This document shows, in pieces, positions 36,342-43,796 of a DNA stretch of 64,000 nt. Each line of letters opens with the position of its first letter. Position 1 is the first letter of the stretch. A program made the translations under genes and the position numbers. Below the pieces are notes generated by a model, which did no database searches, was not told the origin of the DNA, and was given only the letters and a program-made list of their open reading frames with translations. Source of the DNA: Methylothermaceae bacterium (GTDB lineage Bacteria > Pseudomonadota > Gammaproteobacteria > Methylococcales > Methylothermaceae); assembly GCA_026981855.1 (NCBI GenBank), contig JALSIB010000006.1, forward strand, positions 37,902 through 101,901, read 5' to 3'.

Positions 36342-36942
36342 TTGTCAGTACCTCTGAATAGATCATTGATGTTAAGTCATGTGTTGGTGTCAATGTCATC
36401 ATCAACACTCACCCCCTATACACGGACACGGGAGAAAAAATTTGCCGCGCACCGCAAAAAAATTTATAGCATAGAACCCCGGCACCCTCCCGAAATTCAT
36501 TAGATACTTATAGATCACTTCATATAGAGCCTACACAATCACCCATCCAGACGCTCAACCGGAGAACCTATGAGTAGTCGGAAGCCTTACACTTAGATAT
36601 CCCCCTCAGCACCAAGACACAAACTTTCCAAAGCCATGTTGAAGGTAACCTGTTGATTTTATAAATACCAGAATCTCATAAAATTATTGTCGGCGTACTC
36701 ACAGATCGAGTTTTAAATTATTCTGGAATTTTGGAACGATATTTTCCAGCGCAATCAGACCCCCCCCCTAAATACCGATTATAAGATTCCAATAAATACT
36801 GATAAAAAATATAATTATTTAATTAATTTCCACCACCCTGGGATATCAAACGGAACCATCGGTTCATAAGCTTAAGCTTAAAACCCATAAAATCAATGTG
36901 TAAAAATAATTTACACACCGACAAATTTTCATCGACTTGGCT
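36342..36942. other. AT-rich intergenic region, promoter side of CsgG-like operon
   Basis: About 600 bases without a gene; markedly more AT-rich than the surroundings, with homopolymers (a C run near 36763). Contains AAGCTTAAGCTTAA (36868-36881) and the 8-bp palindrome at 36897-36917. No clear -35/-10 could be fixed. The low GC suggests horizontally acquired DNA or a silenced regulatory region. Confidence 0.5.
36897..36917. repeat. TGTGTAAA palindrome
   Basis: TGTGTAAA-AATAA-TTTACACA is a perfect 8-bp inverted repeat, 26 bases before the folded RNA element. It could be an operator for either direction. Confidence 0.5.
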
Positions 36943-37202
36943 GATAAGCGGCGCCATCCTGGCGCCGCTTATCGCGGAGCTGAGCGACGGGGTAGGAAAG
37001 AAACGACACGAGACCGTCCGGTGAAAGATGGATCAATCCCGGCGGCGCTTAGGATAACCGCAAAGGACGGGTCGAGGAAAAACGGGATAGCAACGAGAGT
37101 GTACGGAATAAGCCAAGGCGCCGCCTATCAAGACGCTAGAGTCGAACGTCCGTCCTGCCGGCCCGTCCGGGGCCGCCAGAACGGAAGTCGCTCAGCTCCG
37201 CG
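36943..37202 (+). ncRNA. Candidate large structured RNA (about 260 nt)
   Basis: Seen in the sequence: a 14-bp perfect hairpin GATAAGCGGCGCCA / TGGCGCCGCTTATC at 36943-36973; a 16-bp perfect long-range helix CGCGGAGCTGAGCGAC (36973-36988) with GTCGCTCAGCTCCGCG (37187-37202) closing ~200 bases; inside it GACCGTCC with GGACGGGTC, a CGGCCC-GTCC-GGGCCG hairpin, and GGCGGCGCTT pairing across the first helix with AAGGCGCCGCC, a pseudoknot. Loops are purine- and A-rich on the plus strand. The element is GC-rich in an AT-rich gap. The strand and class are inferred; a HEARO/omega-RNA, group II intron fragment or novel RNA are options. An 89-codon open frame inside has no family resemblance. Confidence 0.65.
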
Positions 37203-37790
37203 TTAATCTTCCTTACACTCTTACACTTAACACCTACATTTTTGTCACTTCAGGACGACACTTGATTACCCTCTTCAACGAAAAATGCGTCGGCTCAAGG
37301 GTCAAGCCATGTCTCCAAAAAACGACATGACGCGCCCGCTTCCCTGGTCCAGCTTCAAAGCGCACACTTTCGCGGTGTGTCAGGAAGCCTGAGACATAAT
37401 TTACAAGAGTGACCGGCGTGATATACTCACGACCCATCATCAATGACCCGCAAGAGAAAGCAGACTGTAACACATTGAATTTATTTGATTAGTCATGCGC
37501 AACACCAGCTGACGATTGAAGCCAGCCCGGCACTCGAATTCAATGAATTACATGCAGGATACATTCATCACATTCGCGGCATCCATGTACAAATAAATGG
37601 CATGAAAAGTGCTTAGACTCCAAGGGCTGTCAATGCACCGTGAACAGCTTGACCAATCCAGCCCCCGGAGACTTGGTCATTGCAATCCGGCGCAGCCCCC
37701 CCGGCAGCTTGCGGCCGCGCTATTGGAGGCGGCGATCCGTCAATATCGCCGTACTGCTTGAATATTTGGATTTTTTTATAGGAGAACAAT
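37203..37790. other. Intergenic region before the P-loop/ABC cluster
   Basis: About 590 bases with no convincing gene. Holds a possible sigma-54 box (37600-37615), a small hairpin CGGCGAT ... ATCGCCG near 37731-37752 and the good ribosome site AGGAG of the next gene. AT-rich at the left, GC-rich at the right. Confidence 0.5.
37600..37615 (+). promoter_or_regulatory. Possible sigma-54 promoter
   Basis: TGGCAT-GAAAA-GTGCT keeps GG-N10-GC but has G for T at the -12 element. No NtrC-type enhancer was found near it, and the leader to the next gene would be ~165 bases. Confidence 0.4.
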
Positions 37791-38930
37791 ATGAATAAGC
37801 CAACCGGACTCTCAGTAACCCCCTCCCCAGCCATGCCGGACTCGCGGGGCGATCCGCTAGATCGAGAGCGCATCACCAAGGCGAAGATTTCCTACAATAC
37901 CCGTAATATCCCCCTCGATATCGCCCGTTTTTTGCTGCAAGGCGACGTGCAACCCAAGGCCGGCGACCTGGTGTTGGCGAAAATCGTGTCGATCGGCCAG
38001 CACCAGCGCCTGGAGCTGCCCTGTGGCCGCCGGGCGGGCCTGTACGTGGGAGACGAAGTGATTGTTTGCTATGGCGCCCGCTACGCGCCCGATCAGTTCG
38101 AGGCGTATGTGCCTGATTCTCTGGAAGCGTGTCATTTGGTTGCAGCGGGGGGCGTCGCGGCCAAAAGCACCAGCCGTCACCGCCGGATCAAGGCCGCCAC
38201 CGACATTCTGCCTGTCGGCTTGCTGGCCGACGAAAACGGCAAGCCCATCAACCTCGGGGACTGGCCGGCGGTCGGGCCGGTTGCATGCCAGCCGGAAAGG
38301 CCGTTTACCGTGGCGGTTCTCGGCAGTTCCATGAATGCCGGCAAAACCACGACAGCGGCGGGCGTGATTCATGCCCTGAAGCGGCGGGGCTTGTCGGTCG
38401 GCGCCGCGAAAGTCACGGGAACCGGCGCCGGTGGGGACCGGTGGAAGATGATCGATGCCGGCGCGGATCAGGTGCTCGATTTCACCGACGCCGGCCTGGT
38501 TTCGACGTTTGGTGTCAACAAACAGGTGCTGGAGTCCATTTTCGGTTGCTTGATCGACAATTTGGCCCTCGCCCGTCCCGATGTCATTGTCGTGGAGGTT
38601 GCCGATGGCTTGTTCCAGAAGGAAACCGCCACTTTGTTGTCTTCGGGAATCTTCAAGGCATCCATTGATTCGTTGATCTTTGCCGCGAGGGAATCCCTGG
38701 CCGCCAAGGCCGGCGTGGATTTCCTGCGGCGCAAGGACTTCCCCCTGAGCGCCGTCAGCGGTGCGATCAACGCTTCCCCATTGGCCAGACGCGAGGCGGA
38801 AACGGTGATCGATCTGCCATTGTTGACGCCGGAAGAGGCGGGCGAACTGCTCTACGGGCAATTTCAAGCGGCCCGGGTTTCCGGCAAGGCGGAGGCAAGC
38901 GTCCAACCCCTTTCCTGCGCTCAAAGATAA
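37791..38930 (+). CDS. DUF1611-like P-loop protein
   Basis: 379 residues. The N-terminal ~150 residues form a beta-rich domain (GDLVLAKIVSIGQHQRLELP, GDEVIVCYGARYAPDQFEAY, CHLVAAGGVAAK). After it comes a P-loop domain with Walker A GSSMNAGKTTTA, then GAAKVTGTGAGGDRW and VVEVADGLFQKETA. The second half resembles DUF1611/MobB-like GTPases or kinases; some DUF1611 proteins are acyltransferases acting on D-Glu. Substrate unknown here. AGGAG precedes ATG 37791. First gene of a five-gene rightward cluster. Confidence 0.75.
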   Translation: MNKPTGLSVTPSPAMPDSRGDPLDRERITKAKISYNTRNIPLDIARFLLQGDVQPKAGDLVLAKIVSIGQHQRLELPCGRRAGLYVGDEVIVCYGARYAPDQFEAYVPDSLEACHLVAAGGVAAKSTSRHRRIKAATDILPVGLLADENGKPINLGDWPAVGPVACQPERPFTVAVLGSSMNAGKTTTAAGVIHALKRRGLSVGAAKVTGTGAGGDRWKMIDAGADQVLDFTDAGLVSTFGVNKQVLESIFGCLIDNLALARPDVIVVEVADGLFQKETATLLSSGIFKASIDSLIFAARESLAAKAGVDFLRRKDFPLSAVSGAINASPLARREAETVIDLPLLTPEEAGELLYGQFQAARVSGKAEASVQPLSCAQR

Positions 38931-38932
38931 AC

Positions 38933-40651
38933 ATGCCTGTCCCGAAAATGCTCGATTCCGGGCGGAAACAGATTTTCCGCAAGCTCGTTGCCATTGGCTT
39001 CATGCAAGCGTTGCTGACGGTCACCTCCGCCGTGCTGATCAGTTTCCTGTTCGATCAATGGATCGCCGGTGACGCTGGCGGGTTCGGCGCCAGCGTCTGG
39101 GGTATCGCTGGCGCATTACTCCTGACCACCTGCGGCGGCGCGCTGCTGCGGTATGCGGAAAAGGTCAATGCCGAGCGGCTCGGGCAGGCCTATACCTATG
39201 AGGTCCGCCTGGCCCTGTACGACCAACTGGTGGACATCGCCCCCTGGACTTTGCAGAAGCGCAGCCGGGGCGGTCATTTATTGCGCTTCATCGGCGATCT
39301 GACCGCCTTGAGGCAATGGCTGAGCCAGGGGTTGGCGGTGTTGACGGTGGCGCTGATCACCAGCACCGTGGCAATACTGGTGTTGGCGCTGATCAATCCG
39401 GTGCTGGCATCGACCGTTGGGCTGATCCTGTTGCTCGGCGCCGGTACCGCCATCGCCTCGGGCCGGAAGTTGCACGACCGCATCAAGGAATCGCGCAACC
39501 GCCGGGCGCGTATCGCCGCCAACGTCAATGAAAAAATCGCCTTTCTCCCGGTCGTGCAAGTATTCAATCAAATCAAGCGCGAGCGCAATGTCCTGGCCGG
39601 GCAAAGTCTGCGCCTGAAGCGGGCGATGATCGAGCGCGCCAAGGTCATCGGCCGCTTGAGGGGGATCACGGAAGCGACCAACGGCATCGCCACCCTGGGC
39701 GTGTTGCTGGTGGGCGCCTACGAAGTTTCCAGTGGGCGGACGACCCCGGGAATGGTGGTTGCCTCGATGAGTGTCCTGGGAATGTTGCTGCCCTCGTTCC
39801 GCAACCTGGGACGGATTTACGAGCTCTGGCATGGGTACCGGGTCTCCCTCAACCGCATCGAGTCCTTCATGGCGACGCCCGAATTGATTATCGACAAGCG
39901 GGGCACCAGGAAACTGAAAGTCACCAAGGGAGAAATCAGATTCAAAGAAGTCCGCTTGGGCAATGTATTCAAAAATCTCAATGGCACCGTGCCCGGCGGA
40001 ACGAAATTGGCACTGGTGGGCCCCAACGGCGCCGGAAAATCCACCCTGATCGACATGATCGGGCGCATGGTGGAACCGGATTCTGGAACCATCTATATCG
40101 ATGGCCAGAATATCGAACGCTGCAAGCTGGCCTCGCTCCGGCGCGCCATTGGTATCGTCAGCCCGGATTTACCCCTTTTGAGGGGCACTGTCGAACGGAA
40201 CCTGCGTTACCGCAAGCGCCGCGCCACCGAAGAAGAGTTGGCGAGGGTTTGCCGCCTGTGCGGCGTCGATCAAGTGGCTCTCGAACTGCCCGACGGCCTT
40301 GGCACCCGCGTCGTGGATGGCGGGGCAAATCTTTCCTTGGGCCAGCGTCAGCGTATCGCCCTGGCCAGAGCCTTGCTCGGCAAACCGAAAATTCTGCTGC
40401 TCGATGAAGCCGACGCCAATCTCGACCAGAAATCCAAGGCGTTGCTGGACGACATCCTGGATGATTTCAAGGGTACCGTGATCATGGTGACACACCAGTT
40501 CGAACGGGTGATCAAGGCCGACCTGGTTTGGCACCTGGATGACGGTCAGATCATAGAGTCAGGCCCTCCCGACAAGTTATTGCAGGGCAGTGGGCCGACC
40601 GCATCCCTGTTCCGCTCTGCCCGGCGCGACCGGTTCGGGATGGCGGGGTAG
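38933..40651 (+). CDS. ABC exporter (membrane domain fused to ATPase)
   Basis: 572 residues, half-transporter that works as a homodimer. Residues ~15-300 hold six membrane helices (for example VALITSTVAILVLALINPVL); residues ~335-560 hold the ATPase with GPNGAGKSTLID, LSLGQRQRIALARA, ILLLDEADANLDQ and VTHQFERV. A-loop/coupling-helix details and no N-terminal peptidase domain point to an exporter of a small molecule, lipid or peptide. Starts 2 bases after the P-loop gene. Confidence 0.93.
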   Translation: MPVPKMLDSGRKQIFRKLVAIGFMQALLTVTSAVLISFLFDQWIAGDAGGFGASVWGIAGALLLTTCGGALLRYAEKVNAERLGQAYTYEVRLALYDQLVDIAPWTLQKRSRGGHLLRFIGDLTALRQWLSQGLAVLTVALITSTVAILVLALINPVLASTVGLILLLGAGTAIASGRKLHDRIKESRNRRARIAANVNEKIAFLPVVQVFNQIKRERNVLAGQSLRLKRAMIERAKVIGRLRGITEATNGIATLGVLLVGAYEVSSGRTTPGMVVASMSVLGMLLPSFRNLGRIYELWHGYRVSLNRIESFMATPELIIDKRGTRKLKVTKGEIRFKEVRLGNVFKNLNGTVPGGTKLALVGPNGAGKSTLIDMIGRMVEPDSGTIYIDGQNIERCKLASLRRAIGIVSPDLPLLRGTVERNLRYRKRRATEEELARVCRLCGVDQVALELPDGLGTRVVDGGANLSLGQRQRIALARALLGKPKILLLDEADANLDQKSKALLDDILDDFKGTVIMVTHQFERVIKADLVWHLDDGQIIESGPPDKLLQGSGPTASLFRSARRDRFGMAG

Positions 40652-40703
40652 GGCCGCGACGCCCGCTTTACCTTCGATGGACGGCATACAAGGAATTTTC
40701 TGC

Positions 40704-41582
40704 ATGAAGACTTCAAAAAAACGGCCAAAGCGCTGCAACCGGCATTGCGGCAACACCATTGCGCCTGGATTCAGTTATCACCTCCAGGTGCCTCCGGGCG
40801 GGGCCTTCGGCCGGCCGGTTCTTGTCGCGGTACATGGCATTTCCCACCGGGCCAAGGAACAATTGCGCGCGTTTGCGGATTTCGCCGGGCGGAAGAACTT
40901 CGTCCTGGTGGCACCGTTATTCGGCCGAAAACACTTTCCCGCCTATCAACGCCTGGGGGTCAGCGACAAGCCGGTACCCTGTTATCCCGATCTTGCCCTC
41001 AACCGGCTGCTGGAAGAGCTCGGGGGGCGCACCGGCGCGGATACCGGAAAGGTCTATCTGTTCGGCTATTCGGCCGGCGGACAATTTGTGCACCGTTACG
41101 CGATGGCGTACCCGGAAAAAGTCCGTGCGGTGGCGATGGGTTCGGCGGGCTGGTACACCTTCCCCGACCCGCAAGCACCGTTTCCCCGGGGGCTGCGCCT
41201 GCGGCCCGGATCGCGCTTGCCCGAACTCGACCCTTCGCGTTTTTTGAAAATACCCATGGCGGTGTTCGTGGGCGAACGGGATGTCGAAAGCGATGCTACA
41301 TTCAAGCGCTCTCCCCGCCTGGATCTGCAACAAGGATCGACCCGGGTGGAAAGAGCCCGGCGCTGGGCGCAGGCAATGCGAACCGCGGCTCGGTTGCACG
41401 GATTCGATACGGCGTACCCCTGCCACCTGCTGGCGGGCTGCGGCCATTCCTTCGCTGATTGTGTCAGCCACGGGAAACTGGCGGAAAAAGCCATCGATTT
41501 TCTGTTTTCCCACGCAGGAAAACAACGAACGGCGCCGTCTCAACCCCCTGTCAATTTCCGGCCTGCGCGCCGGATCGCTTGA
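40704..41582 (+). CDS. Alpha/beta hydrolase (esterase-like)
   Basis: 292 residues. The order is a beta-strand with oxyanion segment VLVAVHGISHRAKEQLRAFA, nucleophile elbow GYSAGGQFVHRY with catalytic Ser, an acid candidate in VFVGERDVES and a late His in LAGCGHSFADC. Similar to poly(3-hydroxybutyrate) depolymerase-like or lipase families, but no signal peptide. ATG 40704 is preferred (AAGGA 9 bases upstream); an open frame starts at 40590 and overlaps the ABC gene. Confidence 0.82.
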   Translation: MKTSKKRPKRCNRHCGNTIAPGFSYHLQVPPGGAFGRPVLVAVHGISHRAKEQLRAFADFAGRKNFVLVAPLFGRKHFPAYQRLGVSDKPVPCYPDLALNRLLEELGGRTGADTGKVYLFGYSAGGQFVHRYAMAYPEKVRAVAMGSAGWYTFPDPQAPFPRGLRLRPGSRLPELDPSRFLKIPMAVFVGERDVESDATFKRSPRLDLQQGSTRVERARRWAQAMRTAARLHGFDTAYPCHLLAGCGHSFADCVSHGKLAEKAIDFLFSHAGKQRTAPSQPPVNFRPARRIA

Positions 41583-41604
41583 AAAACACGCAACGGAGAA
41601 GCTT

Positions 41605-42180
41605 ATGAAAAACTTTGTCTTGATCAAGTCGGGTATCGATGTGCAACCTTTCCTGGATGAAATCAACCGCCATCCCAATCCTTGGGAATTACACACCGGG
41701 CGCCAGGACAAGATCAAGGTGCAGCGGGAAGCCCGCGCCATTCCCTTGCGAGGCATCGTCAAGTCGAAAATCATGGGGCGCAAGCGCTATGACGTTCACG
41801 AAAGCCGGTTTACCACGATCTCCAAACAATTTCCGGTATGCATCGAATTCATCAAGCAGTTCGCACAGGAAATCGGCGGTGAACTGAGCCGGGCGAAACT
41901 GGTGAACCTGCCGCCCGGCAACCGCGTCTATCTGCATATTGACCGGGGGGAATATTACAAGATCCGCAACCGTTACCATTTGGTCTTGAGCACGGGCCCG
42001 GAGGGGAGCTACCTGAAAGCCGGCGATGAATCGGTGCGGATGAAAACCGGCGAATTATGGTGGTTCGACAACAAAGCCCCCCATGAGTCTTACAATGACT
42101 CCGATCAGGACCGGATTCACCTGATCTTCGACCTGTTGCCCAAAACGGCCCAACAGTCACAAGCCGGATCTGCGGATTGA
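41605..42180 (+). CDS. Aspartyl/asparaginyl beta-hydroxylase-like dioxygenase
   Basis: 191 residues. The double-stranded beta-helix core LVNLPPGNRVYLHIDRGEYY then RNRYHLVLSTG, GELWWFDNKAPHESYND and RIHLIFDLL carries the HxD...H iron site (HIDRG, PHES) and Arg for 2-oxoglutarate. Family members hydroxylate Asp/Asn or other acyl groups. No EGF-like substrates exist in bacteria, so the substrate is likely a small molecule or peptide of this cluster. CGGAGAA precedes ATG 41605. Confidence 0.88.
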   Translation: MKNFVLIKSGIDVQPFLDEINRHPNPWELHTGRQDKIKVQREARAIPLRGIVKSKIMGRKRYDVHESRFTTISKQFPVCIEFIKQFAQEIGGELSRAKLVNLPPGNRVYLHIDRGEYYKIRNRYHLVLSTGPEGSYLKAGDESVRMKTGELWWFDNKAPHESYNDSDQDRIHLIFDLLPKTAQQSQAGSAD

Positions 42181-42193
42181 GCGGGCGGCCTTG

Positions 42194-43585
42194 ATGACTA
42201 TTCGCTTGAAATATCTGGCTCTGCTGTCGGGGACCGCGTTTTCACTGTCCCTGACAGCCGGTGAAAACACCGCTCTGGAAGGCAAGGAGATTTATCGCCT
42301 GATCCGCCAGCAACAGGAAATGCTCCGGCGGCAACAAACCCAGATGCAGGCGCTGAGAAAACAATTGAAGGCGCAACAGGAGCAAATCGAGGCTTTACAC
42401 AAACTGGTCCGGGAGCAGCGCCGGGAAACGGAAAACAAACAGAGGCGGACGGCAAAGAAAGTCAAATCCCTGGCTGCTACCTCCAATAAGGTCAAAATCG
42501 GCAAGAAAGGATTGCGGATTGAATCACGGGACGGCGATTATACTTTTCAGGCCGGCGGCCGGATTCACGCCGATTACGCCTATTACGATGACGACAGGAC
42601 ATCCATGGGCAACGGCGCCAGCCTGCGCCGCGCCCGAATCCACTTCAAGGGTAAATTTCTCCGGGATTGGCGCTACAAGGCTGAAATCGACTTTGCGGAA
42701 GACAGCAACGTTGGCCCCCGGGCCGTTTGGTTGGCATATAAAGGCTGGCAGCCTGTCACCTTGAGGATCGGAAACTTCCAGGAACCGTTCAGCCTTGAGG
42801 AAATGGGAGGTTCAAACGCCATCACCTTTATGGAAAGATCCCTGGGCAACAGCTTTGCGCCCAGCTACCATCTGGGTATAGGGCTGGATACCCAGGGGGA
42901 TTTCTGGAGTTTTTCCAGCGGCTTGTTCGGTGAAACCGTGGGCAGAAAGGACGATACCGTCGACGATGGCTGGGGTATCGCCGCGCGGGCCACCCTGGCG
43001 CCCATCCTTTCGGACCGCAGGCTTTTGCACCTGGGCTTTTCCAGCGAATATCGGCATACCGACGACGACGATCGAATCAGGCTGCGCGCGCGTCCGGAGT
43101 CCAATGTCACCAACCGCCGGCTGGTGGACACCCGCACCATCAACGGCGTCAAGAAGACGGTTTTGCTGGGTGCGGAGTTCGCCGCTTTGTATGGCCCGTT
43201 GTCAGTGCAGGGTGAATATTTCCACGATTTCGTGGTGCGCGACCGGGCCCCAAACCTGGGTTTCGATGCCGCATACGTGCAGGGAAGCTGGTTCTTGACC
43301 GGCGAGTCCCGTGCTTATCGGCCCAAACGCGGTGTTTTCGGGCTGATCAAGCCCCTTCATGACTATGGCGCGTGGGAAGTCGCCCTGCGTTACAGCTGGA
43401 TCAATCTCAACGACCGGGATATCCAGGGAGGAGAGCAGACCAACTATACGCTTGGATTGAATTGGTACGTCAACTATAACGTGCGTTTCATGATGAATTA
43501 CATTTTCGCCAAGGCCCATCCCAACAGAAATTCTGTCCGTGAAAATGTGAACATTTTTCAGATGCGGGGACAGGTGGTGTTTTGA
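42194..43585 (+). CDS. OprO/OprP-type outer-membrane porin
   Basis: 463 residues. Signal peptide (YLALLSGTAFSLSLTAG), then a coiled-coil segment of ~50 residues (RQQQEMLRRQQTQMQALRKQ), then a barrel with alternating strands such as YTFQAGGRIHADYAYYDDD, RRARIHFKGKFLRDWRYKAE, and the closing NIFQMRGQVVF ending in Phe. This layout fits the phosphate/polyphosphate-selective porins. Trimeric channel. Follows the hydroxylase gene with a 13-base gap. ATG 42194 rather than TTG 42191. Confidence 0.9.
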   Translation: MTIRLKYLALLSGTAFSLSLTAGENTALEGKEIYRLIRQQQEMLRRQQTQMQALRKQLKAQQEQIEALHKLVREQRRETENKQRRTAKKVKSLAATSNKVKIGKKGLRIESRDGDYTFQAGGRIHADYAYYDDDRTSMGNGASLRRARIHFKGKFLRDWRYKAEIDFAEDSNVGPRAVWLAYKGWQPVTLRIGNFQEPFSLEEMGGSNAITFMERSLGNSFAPSYHLGIGLDTQGDFWSFSSGLFGETVGRKDDTVDDGWGIAARATLAPILSDRRLLHLGFSSEYRHTDDDDRIRLRARPESNVTNRRLVDTRTINGVKKTVLLGAEFAALYGPLSVQGEYFHDFVVRDRAPNLGFDAAYVQGSWFLTGESRAYRPKRGVFGLIKPLHDYGAWEVALRYSWINLNDRDIQGGEQTNYTLGLNWYVNYNVRFMMNYIFAKAHPNRNSVRENVNIFQMRGQVVF

Positions 43586-43796
43586 CAACCTGGGGTCAAC
43601 TGTTCAAGGCACCCACGGACCATCCACTCACTGGTTTCAAGAAGCGCTATAACGGGCGTTGGCATGGCAGACGGCGCATGCGGGAGATGAACGGCGCCCG
43701 CTTGCGGTTTCAGCAACGGATCGGCGATGACGGGAGGGAAAAAAGCGAGAGAATGTCCGTCTGATATAAAATGAGACATCGCAACGGAGAATGGCT

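Noticed and set aside
36937..37206. 89-codon open frame inside the folded element
   Set aside because: No ribosome site or family likeness, and base pairing explains the sequence better.
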